Source: Bugulina stolonifera | Lineage: Eukaryota; Bryozoa; Gymnolaemata; Cheilostomatida; Bugulidae | Assembly (NCBI GenBank): GCA_935421135.1 | Contig: OW285187.1 | Span: 10,689,929-10,753,928, forward strand | DNA length: 64,000 bases | Direction: 5' to 3' | In this document: positions 34,301 through 48,500 of the stretch, one piece after another | Layout: the number at the start of each line of letters is the position of its first letter | Position numbering within the stretch: position 1 is the first letter of the stretch | Translations under genes and position numbers: made by a program | The notes under the pieces: generated by a model | What the model saw: only the letters and a program-made list of their open reading frames with translations | What the model was told of the DNA's origin: nothing | Databases searched by the model: none

Positions 34301-37300
34301 TTATTACATACATAATATATATATGTGTATGTTGCATTTATATTACATACATAATTATCACAAATATGACATATGTGCGAGTTACAATTACATTACAATA
34401 TTACATGACTGTGTTATGACAGTATTGTCGTTTTATTTGTCTGCGAGTTAGCAGTTGAATATGGATTCTATTAAGCTTAGTGATGTCACAGTCAGCTCTT
34501 CTGTATAGCAACAGTTCACAAAAACTGCTCATATTCTATGGAATTAAAAAATTTAGAAATATACACTGAAAAGAACACAGCGGACAGCCCATAACTCAAT
34601 AGTAATGTAATGGTACAACAACATTATACACAACATCGTGTATGAAGGAGGCAAAGGATTGTGTTTCTACATACATACTATTCATACTATGACAGACTCG
34701 GAGCCTAGTAACTCGTGTGCATATGTAGGCCTATACAATAAATCCACAGAAGTCATATTACCTTTTGACTTCTACTACAAAATAAAAACAAAGCGAGTTC
34801 AGGCCAATTTGGATTTTGTCTTTCTATAGCAATTATGATTTTCTTTATTTAATTGCATTAATGACTTCCGTTAAATGAATTTTATTATCTTATAACTACG
34901 TAATTCCACAATTTTATATCAATAAAATATTATAATAGATTAATATATTTTATGCTAAGTGGTCTATTGTATATATCAATACAGTTGATTATTGCGTGTT
35001 AAAGTCAATAACTTAATATAAAGTTCAGATTTCAGCAGGTAGACGGCCAAATAGCAAACAATAGTTAAACGTGTTGGTATTGTATTGCTCTAATGTTATT
35101 TACATGTACGTTTGTCTTGTGTACTACACCTACATCTAAACTACTTGATTGCGCTTTTTTGTATCGTGTATCTCCAACAGCATCAATATTACAGACACGC
35201 TGCCAGCTGATCGTTAATTTATTTGACTAATGTCTCACCTGTATGTATGGCGCAAGTAGGCAAACGGACATTTAGTATCTATAATGAAAATGTTAACAGG
35301 GGCAGCGCCGCTGGGAGCCCATCAGACAAGGATACTGAAGTCTCTACAGCTGATGCTGTGGAGAGTGGAGGGGATGACAGTATCAATGTAGTTGTCAGGT
35401 GAGAAGTCATACGTAATTTTGTTTAATGAGTTACCATATTATATGTATGTAGCCTGTTTCCCAGTCTCTATTTTGATTCATCTGAGGTCTTTTGAAATGA
35501 TGAATAGAGCGAAGCACAAAGTTTTATAAATTTAACTGCTACAACTATTAAAAAAGGAACTGTAGAAACTACAGTGAAATCCTGCCGATCTGGTGAAAAC
35601 ATATTTTGTATTCTATTAATGTTTTAGGGTGAGGCCACTGAACAAAGCTGAATCAGAGAAGAAAGATCCATCCACCGTACAATTTCCTGGAGAGGGTGTT
35701 CTATGTGTAAGTACTGCATTGTTCATGTAGGCCTACAACTTATCCGTACGAATAGTATTTTTGTGTACATGTTGTGTGTAGGTATAGCATTGTTAATGTA
35801 CACGTCGTGTGTAGGTATATAGCATCGTCAATGCACATGCCGTGTGTAGGTATAGCATTGTTAATGTACATATTGTACATTCAATGTCATGTAGTGACCC
35901 AAGTGAACCAGACCTGATGTCCGATTATCCACTCACTAGACACCACACAATCAATGTAATCAATTCTATTTCCTGTTAATTAAATAACGCCGCACTAAAG
36001 ACCTCAAGGAGAGCATCCGTTCGATCTTCCAAATCAACATATTACATTCAAATAGTATTGTATCATCCATTGTGTCCAACAAGATGAACAATTCTGAATA
36101 ATTATGTGTGTCAACTTTTCATATATACACACGTGTAGTTCTCACAATAAATATTATGTGAGCAAAGAAATGATGGATCTATTTTAATAGTCTCATGAGA
36201 ATTGCTGAAATACAAATTTTTAGTTATTATTATTATTTCAGATGCATAGCTCTGAAATGTTGAGGCAGCAGTACCCTAGATTCTAAAATAACAATAGCAC
36301 GTGATTTAGATAATATTGATGCTCGAGGGGTTTTCCAATTTCAACTTTGAATATTTACTACTAGACAATTAATTTGTTCATTCACTCAGCAGTCCCAATA
36401 CACAGATGAAGAAATTATTACATTTGACCAAGATTTAGTAAATTAAGGTTTTGTCTATCACTTATTGGTATTATGGTAAATCAACGTTCTACGGAAGCAT
36501 GTACATGGGCCACACCATATATATAATATATATCATATCTATGTGCCACACTCATATTTATAGCCTACATATTACACATATATTATACTCAGTCAGTTTG
36601 GTGTTGGCCTCAACTGCCTCGAACTACTTCACTCCACCAATGGGTCTGTTGGAATTTTCAACTGTTGTTTCAAATTTCGTTAGCAGTTATGGTCCCATGT
36701 GACATGACAGTTATGGTCCCATGTGACATGACAGTTATGGTCCCATGTGACATGTCAGTTATGGTCCCATGTGACATGTCAGTTATGGTCCCATGTGACA
36801 TGTCAGTTATGGTCCCATGTGACATGTCAGTTGACAAAAGACACGCCTGGGTGCTATGTGCTCTAAAGCACTTCATTTCATTGTAGAACTTGGAAAGAGC
36901 CAGGGTGTATAAGCCTAATCCATCCATCCAATATTTTCACGGACTCACAACGCATAAACCCCGACTATAGACTAAATTTATCTTTAGCTGGGTGTTTGTC
37001 TAAAACATGCTGCATTGTTTTATTGAACTTAAATATTGATATTGCATGACTACTCAACTGTGCAGCTGACTTATATATGGGACTAGAACATGAGATGGGA
37101 TTGTAGCAGTAACCAACTCTCATGTTAGATTAGTAAACAGAGTTGAACATGCTGACTAATTACATAAATAATTAACTTGTATACTCAGCTGGATTATGTT
37201 ACAGGTTAGCAGCATGATAGAGCCACTATAACTTGGATATGCATAGTTGTTTAGATATAAATAGAAACAAATCAGTAAAAATAATTTCTGTCGTTTCTTA

Positions 37301-40300
37301 TTTTTCTCCTCAACTTTGAGGAGCAGAAAATACATTTGGCCTTTAAAAGTTTATCTTCTTGTAAACATGTAATTTTTAATGAAACGATTACATTTGATTT
37401 GTACAAAATGTTTTGTTATGATGTTGGACATTGGTATTGTATGTTATTATGATGTTGGACATTGGTATTGTATGTTATTATGATGTTGGACATTGGTATT
37501 GTATGTTATTATGGTATCGGTACTGAACACTTCTGCAGGTTGACAATAATGGATACGAGAAGATGTTCACCTTCAATGTGCTGTTCGAACCTGAGGCCTC
37601 TCAGAAGGATGTGTTTGAACACTCTGGTGTCAAGAAACTTGTGGCCATGGCTGTAGATGGGTATGTATAAACCAATCCCTGTATTTGCTAAAAGACTCTG
37701 AGTGTAGGTACTTAGGCTGAAAACATTCGAAACTCCTTACCAAATAACTAGTTCACAAGAATATTAGTCTAGACTACGCTTTAGTCTTTAGATTGAAAGT
37801 GTTTGAATTGTTAAGTAATTATTTTTGACAGAAAGTCATTAGCATTTGGCACCACGAGTTCTAAAATGCCTATGTGTGTAGATCTGCCATGTCTATCAGT
37901 TTCTTTTATTGTTTGCTGTATTTTTCAGGTATGCTTGTACTTGTTTTGCATTTGGACAGACTGGATCAGGAAAGACTCATTCCATAACAGGTCCTCCCCA
38001 GATGGTAATATCAATTATAGCATGTTATTACTTGTACTGGTAATAGAGTAATAACTATTACATGCAGGACATACAATGTGTAGGCCTACAAGCAGTATTG
38101 GCCTAATTACATTGAAATACAAGGCAAAATTTTCTCGGTATGGTCATACAGGCAAACTGCAAAGACATACATTTGCATGCTCATATAGCATTTTAAACTT
38201 GCTGTGTGTAAGCGCATAGAAAAAAGAAATAGGTTTGATTTGCCAGCAAGCAGGAACACTGTGTGCTCAAAAATATGAATTTATAATATCAATTATACAT
38301 GCATATACATAGAGGATGTATTAATTTAGACCAAAAAACTAACCGATAACTTGTAAAATCATTGTGATTTGTTATACAATGTAAATATGTATAAAGATGC
38401 GTTGAATTCAATTGTTACGAGTTTCGAGAGAGTTTCATTTTGCTTGTCAATCCGTAAGTTGACCTTCAACGTGATACTATGCAATACAATCTATGAATTA
38501 AGATACTATATAGTAGAGTAGGGGACATGTTTTTATTAACTAATGGATTATCATAACTCATGGTTATGGTTATAAGATAGTGAAAGGTGTTAATATACAT
38601 GTGCATAAATTTCGGTTGAATACATACATGTACTATGTATCAAAAGCATTGTAAATGTTTCTCACCTGGCTAACAACCTAATCAACTGTATAATAATATA
38701 GCAGTATTTGGTTATGTTCATTGTATTCTATGTCCATGGCAGAATTGTTATAACGTGTTGTTTGTATAATAATATTATAGTTTGTCAACTCTCTTAACAA
38801 CAAGCACGACGACAAGGTGACTTTATCATTGCACAATCTAGAATCCATTTCTCCCGCATCAGTTTCTCTTCTTACTGTCAACAATTCACTTTTTCCCAGT
38901 AAAATTAGTTAAGCTTACCCTATGCAATGGTCTTGTTACAAAATAATATATTTACAAAGTGTTATACTTTTATTCGTCTCAGGTCACATGGTCTGTACTA
39001 GCATGGATAAGAATGTGGCGATGATTAGTGACTGTTTAAATATGATGAAAACACAAGTCTAGTTGTCAAACATTCATTTTCCAACTGAAATTTTCGACCG
39101 TAATTTTACTGATAATTGACTGTAAAGTGTTTTGGCTGTTTGCCAACATATTCAGCCACTTTTTAAAAGCAATTCAACCTCGGACTATGGCTATGTCTGA
39201 CCTGTGTCTACATGTACATGTACATTTGTATAATTCTGGCCACACGGTATACGAACATGTCAATATAAGATGGTTGCATGGTGGTAATATTGCCTCTCGT
39301 TGTCTTCTCGCTCCCTCTCTCCCTCCAAGTACATGTAGTGGTGTTCTTATTCTAAACTGTAAAACTGACTCAAGTAGTGTTTCCTGTAGTACTAGAATCT
39401 TATTCTTATTTGTTTCCCAATATGAGGCAGAACTACTTTTATTATTTCTGCTATACTCTCTGTTGAGGAACTCATGTCATGTACTTATTGCTAAATATTC
39501 CTATTTCCACTTCATGTTTCCCCCAACATGTACAAATTCCTACTGTCCACCTGTTATACTGTTTGATATTTCAATTTTGCCCATGCTTGTGATGGATTTT
39601 TCAGTGAATGTTTTAGTGTGTAGTATCCCTACTATAACTTAGTGCTTGACGTAAAAAAAAATATTTTTTAACGGAATATATATATTTGATGCAAGTATTG
39701 ATATGTAACGAAGTGCAAAACTATCACATTGCCAGCTTATACAGTATACACACAATGTATACTTGCTCTAATACACACAAAATGTAGGCTGAGAATATCT
39801 CTAAATGGCAGTATAGCTGGTAATGTGTTTGCATTCTGTATAGTAATATTTATTATAACAGTTCTACATTGCTACATTGACCGTTTTAGTTTGGGGCCAA
39901 ATTAGAAGAATCTGATTATGGCCTGATACCTCGCTCCTTCCACAACCTCCTAGAATTAATAGCAATAGGAGAGAAGAAGGGAATATCATACACTCTCAGG
40001 GCTTCCTATTTTGAACTCTATAATGAACAGGTAATGCTATTATCCTATTAGTTGATGTATTGACCAATTGACCAGTAGGAGTGGACACTGGCAGTAATCC
40101 CTATGCCTTGGCAGGGCTATGACCGATTTGTAATAAAGTTCATAAGGGCTAGTCACTACAATGTATATAAAGTATATTTATTAGTCAACTTATATAACAT
40201 GCAGGTCTAATACTAACCTGCCAACGTTCCATATCATGGTAATGAATATTTAATCAATTATGCCAAAAAGCATCAATTTGGAGGATGAAAGCTTATATAA

Positions 40301-43300
40301 CCATCTGCTCATGTATAAAAGGTGCAAAACACATTCTTTCTATGATGTATTATGGTGACAGGTGTACTTTTCAAATATCTTAGGATAGAATCACGTGTAA
40401 AATATCAAAAACTGCATCACTTACCACCATCATATATATGTTATGTAGAAAAATTATGTACGATACCTTCATGCAACATCTTTGCACTTGCCAACATCAA
40501 TATTCTCAGCATGTAAATATTGACACTTTGCATGTTATCTGAGGTTACCATGGTCTTATTTTCGTAGAATTATATTTTGAGAGTGTTTACACCTATAATA
40601 GTTTTAGTTTGTTGAATTAATTGTTCTATAATTACATAATTAATGGTTTCTTGGATTTTCCCTGTGGGCAATGAACATGGTAATAGAGGAGCAGTCTCTC
40701 TTGCTAGTAAATAAACCAATTAGTGGCGTTTTCCATAAAACCGTGTTAATAGATTTGAGGTATTCACAACCCTAGACAATTTTGTTCAATTACAACTCAC
40801 TCAGTATCATCTCAGAGTTGTCCCACCCTGTCTTGATCAGTGAACACAACAACATAGTGTAAACATAATCTCAATGCTGATTGGCCGTTATGTTGGTAAA
40901 AGGCTTTTCATCTACATGTGCATATAATGTATCTCTATCTCTATCATCGTCAGTGCTTCTGCCGTGCCCTGTACTAATGTTACAGTCACCTCCTGTTGGT
41001 TTTGCAATAGATGGAATCATAGCCACTATAATATTATTGTTCTCATGAAGACTTTACACTGAACTACCTGTACTAATGGATAATACACATGATGTATGTT
41101 ATAAGGTGCTAGATCTACTCAATGCTCAAGGTGGTAAGAAGCTGAATATGAGATGGTCAGCTAATAAAGGTTTCTATATAGAGAATCTCTTCACTATACA
41201 ATGCGAGACTTTTGATGATCTAATGGCCGTCTTAGAAGAAGGTGAGTATAAGCCGGTATTATGTTCACTAAAGCAATAGCTCAGTGGTACATGCATAGTA
41301 TTAATGTACTAATTGTAGAAAACAGGTTCAATATGAATATGCTGTATATTTTAAAAAAATGCCGATCAAGTTATAAGATCAACAGTTGCAAAGAGAGAGC
41401 TATGATTATACTGTGTGACATGTTGTTGTAGGTCTGAATAACAGGTCAACAAGTGCTCACAATCTCAATGATTTCTCAAGTCGTAGCCACAGTATGCTCA
41501 CCATCAATATTGACTGTGAGCAGCAAGATGCATTAGATGAGTCACTGTACATCACTAAACACGGCAAACTTACTTTTGTAGATCTTGCAGGTAAGTTATG
41601 TAGATAAAACATGTAAACGTGCACTTGTATGTACGGTGCATAGAATTATTGCATGTTGTATCTATGGAACCTACAGTATATACGTGCATGTGCATGATGT
41701 ATGTAGTGTATATATAGACAGTGTGAATTGTTTTATTTGCAAGCTGATATATTCGAGGCAAAATAATATAAGATGTATACACTAGCTAGCGTACATGTAG
41801 GCCTACATGTATTTGTAATTATTTGTCCCATCAATATTTTAGGTAGTGAAAAGGTGAAAGACACAAACACATCAGGGGATCAACTTCTAGAAACAAATAA
41901 CATCAACAAAAGTTTACTCGTTTTAGGTGGGTAGATTATATAGATTATAATATAGTATGCTGTGTTTCCATTTAATAAAACCATATGTTCATAATTTCTT
42001 AATCAATTTACAGTAATGTATGTACATAAAATATCTGGTACAGATTTTATTATATTGTACTATTTTACCAAAATTATACTGTATGTGTACCATTACACAT
42101 GACATATATAGTGACCACATACATGTGTATGATAGGATAACTCCTCCCACATATATGTGTATGATAGGATAACTTCTCTCACATATATGTGTATGATAGG
42201 ATAGCTCCTCCCACATATATGTACATGTACGAATAGCTCCTGCTACATACATGGTAATGGTATGATAGCTCTTACTACATATTACAATGTACATGGTAGG
42301 ATAACTCCTTCCAAATACATAGACACGACAAGATAGCTGTCACATGTATAATACAACATTTACCTGCTCGCCCACCGTCAGAGAAATAATTGTGTTTTAG
42401 ATATGTTTTCAACTTATATCTAGCCATTCAGAGAGTTTATTTTGTGCATAGCATGCATAGTCAAATAGATCCATGTTGCCTATAGCTCATCTTAGAGCTG
42501 ATAATTCTTCTTACCTTTTTAACATAATCATGCGGTTTATATTGTATTTCTGTTTCGCAGGTAAATGTATATCTTCACTAGGAGATGCTAAAAAGCGTAA
42601 CGGACACATTCCATACCGAGACAGTAAGCTGACCAAGCTGTTAGCAGATAGTATTGGTGGTAATGGAGTCACACTAATGGTGAGTAGATAAATCCAAACT
42701 CATTGCTAGACCAGGTACCAGGCTAATGTGCTATATTAGCAATTGATGCATGTGTATTGACCCAGCCCTCAACTAGTGGGCCTGGTCTCCAAGGCTAGGG
42801 AAAACACTGAATTGGTAGACTAGAACAGTGATGAAGTCAGTAATATAATACTTCCAAGGCTTAAGAGATTAAGCTGTATTTCTGTTATAGTTTGTTGATA
42901 GAGGAAATATTTGTATAGTAACAGCATGTGGGTATAATATAATCACAATGTAGGAGACACATGCATGTACAGTATAATTATTGTACAGTGTACATTGCTG
43001 TTGTAAAATCTATATATTATGCAGTATCTGCTGCATTCATCTCCATCATTCCCCTCCTGTATCCACCTCCTGTATCCACCTCCTGTATCCACCTCCTGTA
43101 TCCACCTCCTGTATCCACCTCCTGTATCCACCTCCTGTATCCACTCTCCTCCATTCCGATTTCATAGTTCCATTGACCACAAAAATGGCTTTCGACTACA
43201 TTTGTGTATTTAAATAATACTGATATTGTGTAGAGAGAAATACAGGTACACCTGTCTATATACGTACATCTGTATAACATTATATATTGCATAAGGTATT

Positions 43301-46300
43301 AAATACAATTATAATAATTGCAAGTTGAACAATTGATCTCTATTCCGTATACCATGCATACATAATATACACATAAACATGATATCTGGTATAAATAGAG
43401 ACATATTTATAAATTGACTGGAATGGCCATTTACATATGACATGCAGGTTATTCACTAGGCAGGTGCCTGTATAACATACAGTTGTAACTATTAAATAAA
43501 TCAATACACTCTAGATCATATAAATGTAATCTATATGGACGATGAACCAAACGTACTGTAATATGATATTATATTGTGCTCTACAATATCTTAAAGTTTA
43601 TTTTCTTTTGTGTTGGTAAACAAGTTGAACAATATATATCACTATGTGTTTATTCAGTTAGCGGCTTAAGGGTTTGTAATGATAACAGCATCAGCGAATA
43701 TGAGATATTGATTTTGAGTGGCACAAACCTTGAGCTTACCTGAGTAGGTAGTTAACAGTGCCATGAGATAGTATGGTAGAGTGTGCAACTCTCTTATGCT
43801 TTCTCCAAATATAGAGATTCAATGTAATCATGTATTGCAGATTGCTTGTGTTAGCCCTTCCAAGGCTAACCAAGGGGAGACAATGAACACTCTGCGATAT
43901 GCAACACGAACCAAGAGAATAAAGAATAAGCCAGTAGTTAAGATGGTGAGTTATCAGAAAAAAATAATGCATGTACTGTACATATATTTTAGTCCTTACA
44001 ATTAATTTGGGAAGTAAAACATCTATAATTATAATACAATGTAATGTAATATAATTATTATAATATGATATGATATGATTTGATGTGGTGTGGTGTGGTG
44101 TGGTGTGGTGTGGTGTGGTGTGATATTGTGTGGTGTGATATAATATATAACGTGAAACCATTTATTAATATTGTAAAATGTAAACACATATCCCTAAAAT
44201 TTTGAACTATTTTATTTACTTATTTGATGCCATGTTAAATTATTGAGAGCTATATTCACAATTTTGTCACACATACAATGTATATTGATCAGCCGGTAAT
44301 AATTTTGATATTGATAATTCTATATGACACTGCTATTAATTATAGTAATACATGTATGTACAGTGTATACTGTATAGTTTATAATATATAGTGTACATAT
44401 AAAGTGTAGTGAATGTATAGTGCTGTGTATATTCTTATGCGTATATAAGAAATACAATGTACAATGTAGATGACATGCTTCATCCTCATATAATTCAGGA
44501 CCCCAGGGAACGTCTAATCATGAACATGAAAAAAGAGATCAAAGTTCTAAAAGCAGAAAATCAGATATTAAGGGATCGGGCGCATGTACCACCTGATACT
44601 GTGTCCTCCAAAAAGGACCCGAATCAAGCAGGTGAATTCATATCGTAATACTGATATTAGATATTCATACATGTAGTAGTACCTACTTTGCACTAGATGT
44701 ACTAAGTGTATATCGTAGCTATGTAAACATACGTACTCACATGTAGGCCTACGCTGTATATTAGGTATAATAATTTAGAAAATACCATGATAGTATATGA
44801 ATTGACGTGCGATATGTATGGATATTTTGAAGTAGGTTATTACACGTTTTATTCTAATATTCCATATCTTTAAAAATGTGACTGCAGTCAATTCGTATTT
44901 CTTCAATGTGCAAAAATACTTTAAAATCACTTTAATTTTGCATGTGAAACTTTACAATGTCAAACAATTGTTTCCATTCTAGAACAAGCCAATACTAACG
45001 ATCCAAAACTAAATACCAAAGCAGCGATTGACTCTTTTACCATGGAGAACACAGACTTGTACGAGATGCTGCAGGTAAAATATTTACATATATTGTATAC
45101 CATCCGTTTCTACACCAACACATTATGTATGCATATTTGATATCAAAAACTCTCTTCAGCACTGGATATTTTTACAGTCATCAATACATGTATGCACATA
45201 TATGAAAGATAGTAAAAGACCCATTTCAGAAGTAAAAGACCCATTTCAATATATCATATAGTTTTATAGTTTTATGAACTGCTAAGGTTTTGCTCAGTTG
45301 GCACAAAATACAAATGTATGCGTGATGATGAGGCGACAGCACTATGAGCTCGATAATTTCTTTGGTTCTTTCGTTTGGAGAATTTTTATTTTATGGCGCT
45401 ATCAGACAGCTGCCAGATTATATACCTTGTTGCTGCTACATGTATAAACTACACGTGATGTCATTGTTGAATTATGGACCTAGCAGTAGAACCTTGGCTA
45501 AGCATATTAATTTCAACACGACCTCTCACCACCAGCACGATTTTTAAACCTTGGCCCCCAGGCTAGGGTCTGCCCCTACACTATGTATACTACAAACTAT
45601 TACACTAATAGGAATACATGCTGGAAAACGAGGCACTGAGAGGGGAGAACAGTGAGTTTTTAATGGCTAGAGACAGGATGAAACGTGACCAACAATATAT
45701 TGTTAGAGAGAATGACAGACTCCAAATGAAGGTTGAGGAACTTCAAAGGTAACAATAGCTATTGAAATCTATCCTGATATTGGGTGAATACTCGAGGAAA
45801 TTAGACGCTACTAAAGTTCTATACAGGAAATTATTGATTTGTTGGAGCAGTAACTATTCCTGATACATTATACTCTCCATGAATCTAGGCACGGTTATGT
45901 TGTTATCAGTCAATAGGCACTCAGGTTAGAGAGATTTTTAAATTGCTAAAATATTAGTTATCTGCGCCGTGATTGGTGGTTGATAAGGACTGTATTATAT
46001 AGCAAATATTTTGAGCTGATAATTCATATTAATACAAATCTTTGAGCAGACTGTTATGAAAGGTTAGTTGTGTAATGCCTTCTGTCAAAAGTTCAATTGT
46101 TCAATTTCCAATTTAACTACTTTATCATTACCTTATTACCTGGTTAGATAAGTTCTAAATTGAATTATAAAAATGAAATTCTGTAAAAGAACATTTGTAA
46201 AAACTTTTTAAAGAAAACCTTTACAATTTCTTTTTAGATAATGTTCCACATGGCCAGCATAACGGATAACAGTTACTCTATATCACATGTATATCTCCCT

Positions 46301-48024
46301 TTAACTGTTCATTAGGTTTATTCTTTCTGGGGAATCTCAAGCTAACAGTACGCACTCTACAAGACAGAACTCGTGGCATGACACGCATATAGGGATAAAC
46401 AGTGCCTCCAGTGGTAACACACTGAGGAGTTATCATTCAGTGCCAGATGTGTACCAGGCTTCATTGAGTGGTGGTGGGGGCTACCCTCTTCACCCCCCTC
46501 TTGGTTACAAGCAGGTAGGAAGCACCGAAGTATTATTCTAATAAATATTTATTATTAACTGTTACAGTAGGCACTCGTAAGCAGCTGACCATCATAAGAA
46601 GTTGTCTTCTCCCAATTTTATTATCAGTAGTATTATTATGAGTGCCTATACATTATTTTATATAGGAAGTGAAGGTAGATGTTGAGGTGACATACGATTT
46701 CAATAAACGTCACTGTGGTAGAATATTACATGTGTGTAGATAGGACAACTCCTACTACTGGTGTATATTTTCTTGATCAATCTGGTGTTGTTGTTTATTT
46801 AGAACTCTTTGCCTGGACTTCCTCCAGTGAAGCACAGGACTCCACCCCCAGGGAGTTTGACGCCCGCACAGCTAGCCTATCAGAATTCATTTAGAAACGC
46901 TCATCAACCTTCGCCACACGGGCATATGCAACCAATACCTCCACAGTTCAGACCAGCTCCTAATGGGTTCCTGCACTTACCAGCCAAGTATGTGCTAACG
47001 TATTTATGTGTTATACAAACTAAGTCTTGCACTTCATCAATATAAATTTTATCTTATGATGTATTTTTAAGCAAGGAATACATCATTATATAAAAAATGG
47101 TATATCTTGGTATATACAACAAGTGTATAATGTACAATGCATGTATATGAACCATTTTCACTTACTCTACAGTAATGTTTGATACCATGGTCGAAGCATG
47201 GCAAATCGTTGGCCACTCAGCTATGGATAGCACTTAGAGATTGGTATGGGGATTTTTAAACACCCTAAGTTTTTTAAATTTAACTTCTAGCTAATGCTAG
47301 CAACATGATCAACTGACATTATATATTTTCTTTAGTAGCAACTCGTATTCTCAGAAGTTTGAAGTGTCCAAATCACTTGGTGCGCGCAATGCCTTCCATC
47401 ACCCACCTACACCACATGTCAAGCAAACAAACAAGCACCTGGTATACAGCTCATCACCACAGTTACCAATGAAAGCTCTACCGTCTCCACCAGGTTCTCT
47501 TCACAACACTGCGTTGTTATCTTCACCTAAAGGGTCGTATAGCAAACAATCTAGCTACCACTCTATAGTATCAAGTAAGTAACTTATGGAACTATGATTC
47601 ACATTTTATGTACGTTCTTCTTGGGAACATACTAGTGTACATGTAGGCTGTTAGGTATTATTATTTTATATCATCTTTTAAATTTTGTAGACTTTCAAAC
47701 CATTGTTCCAATGTAAGAACGTGTGTAACATTATATACAGTACATGTATATTCTGCACATGAAAACTCCATGCTCTGGGTTACATTGCTTTTTAAACATT
47801 GGCACATTTGACCTATTTGATCTCTACATTAGCTTGTGTGAAAACGGGATGAAAAGCTCATATTACAACCTTGTACACGTTTCTTATATATTTTAGATGG
47901 AATTCGTCCAAATACCACCAGAAAGAATACCCAGTTTGATATCAATGAACAGCTAAAGCAAGAACTCATGTTGTTAGATGGAGAAATTAAAAATACTCGG
48001 GAGGTGCTAACTACCACCCGGTGA
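31157..48024 (+). CDS. KIF12: KIF12-like kinesin
   Basis: Exons after the first: 35300-35398, 35628-35706, 37539-37660, 37929-38004, 39890-40030, 41106-41241, 41432-41590, 41843-41926, 42561-42679, 43841-43945, 44499-44631, 44983-45074, 45612-45748, 46316-46514, 46803-46987, 47336-47574 and 47897-48024. With first exon 31157-31398 the product is 824 residues; alternative first exons give about 789 or 761. The motor is complete: VVVRVRP start, P-loop GQTGSGKT, switch I SSRSHS, switch II DLAGSE, and [18 protein letters not shown]. After the neck, [20 protein letters not shown] matches the diagnostic KIF12 coiled coil (family form YGMLQEFMLENERLR). The tail is rich in Pro and Ser and ends with a short helix. 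KIF12 is a plus-end-directed motor family linked to polarised epithelia. No catalytic residue is missing. Confidence 0.88.
31988..32290. repeat. 15-bp minisatellite of TACATGTATATTATG
   Basis: About 20 tandem copies of a 15-bp unit with a palindromic TACATGTA core and sporadic A/G or T/C changes. Because 15 is a multiple of 3, several frames on both strands stay open ([10 protein letters not shown] and similar). These are artefacts of the repeat. Confidence 0.93.
32924..33122. repeat. 28-bp tandem repeat, about seven copies
   Basis: The unit is close to AACAACAGGTTAGGTAACAG plus GTTACTCT. It lies in the large first intron of the kinesin gene. Confidence 0.9.
33735..33830. repeat. 35-bp imperfect tandem repeat, three copies
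   Basis: Three imperfect copies of a unit containing GTTACAGTGGGGAACAGCTA lie about 130 bp upstream of the second possible KIF12 first exon. Confidence 0.7.
33963..34099 (+). CDS. KIF12: KIF12 alternative first exon b
   Basis: An ATG-initiated 45-codon frame ([20 protein letters not shown]...) ends in a donor at phase 2 (CCAG-GTATTG), the phase needed for the shared exon at 35300. It is rich in Ser and Arg. It might instead be a cassette exon, since an AG at 33976 would also keep frame after exon a, but that acceptor lacks a pyrimidine tract. Confidence 0.5.
35247..35398 (+). CDS. KIF12: KIF12 exon 2 with in-frame internal start (exon c)
   Basis: The shared exon begins at 35300 after TGTTAACAG. 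An ATG at 35247 reads [17 protein letters not shown] straight through that acceptor in the same frame, so an unspliced 5' end gives a third N-terminus. The exon continues to DSINVVVR, the first strand of the motor. Confidence 0.6.
35764..35872. repeat. 33-35 bp imperfect tandem repeat
   Basis: About three copies of a unit containing GTGTGTAGGTATAGCATTGT with point differences, in a KIF12 intron. Confidence 0.75.
36684..36833. repeat. 24-bp tandem repeat, six copies
   Basis: Six nearly perfect copies of CAGTTATGGTCCCATGTGAC plus ATGA/ATGT. The 24-bp period keeps both strands open, giving MVPCDM and MSHGTIT repeats. It is intronic and there is no sign that it is translated. Confidence 0.92.
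37420..37512. repeat. 31-bp tandem repeat, three copies
   Basis: Three perfect copies of a unit beginning GATGTTGGACATTGGTATTG, ending about 25 bases before the KIF12 exon at 37539. The last copy therefore lies close to the splice acceptor and branch-point region. Confidence 0.85.
42101..42300. repeat. About 33-bp imperfect tandem repeat
   Basis: Five to six units with ACATATATGTGTATGATAGG followed by ATARCTCCTCCC, decaying towards the right, in a KIF12 intron. Confidence 0.75.
43053..43150. repeat. 13-bp tandem repeat
   Basis: About seven copies of TGTATCCACCTCC. The 13-bp period cycles through all frames, so open frames on both strands here are artefacts. Confidence 0.9.
44066..44150. repeat. 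Pentanucleotide (TGTGG)n repeat
   Basis: GATAT and TGTGG pentamers in tandem, directly downstream of the KIF12 exon ending at 43945. Confidence 0.85.
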
Positions 48025-48494
48025 TAAACAGTAACCATCTGTGGAACAGAGCTTAGCTTTGGTTGTATGCATCTTTTAGAGCTGTGGTGCTGTATTTACT
48101 GATCATTCAACAGCCCATTATTATTATACATTATTACTTAGGAATTGTTCCCTCTTACCAGTTCTTTCTAATAATATAGTGCCGTGTAAATAATACCAAC
48201 AATAGCAATGGGGGTTTGATAAATCCTGTAAAAATTCATGCCAGACACCATAACTATTCTCTATTTTTATAATATATTTTTGTGTTACACCTACGTATGT
48301 CATGGGATACGTTCGAGTTTTATGGTAAACATACTTATATTATATACACATGTATACAAATAACATACATACATGTATATTCTCCGTCAATATGTATATG
48401 TTAATGCATGTATGTTTAGTATAGCACTGGCATACCATTATAAAAATATTAATTTATTTTTCTATTTCAATGCATTCTTCCATCAGCTGTCTAA

Positions 48495-48500
48495 AATAAA
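48495..48500 (+). terminator. Candidate poly(A) signal of KIF12
   Basis: A canonical AATAAA, about 470 bases after the KIF12 stop codon and the first such hexamer found downstream. The assignment is by position. Confidence 0.5.

Noticed and set aside
36665..36927. MVPCDM/MSHGTIT repeat peptides; possible repeat protein or CRISPR-like array
   Set aside because: A direct 24-bp tandem repeat without spacers, intronic in a kinesin gene. Not CRISPR and not coding.
39127..39642. A 171-codon plus-strand frame in a KIF12 intron
   Set aside because: Low-complexity hydrophobic composition, no recognisable domain, lies wholly between two good KIF12 splice sites. Most likely chance.
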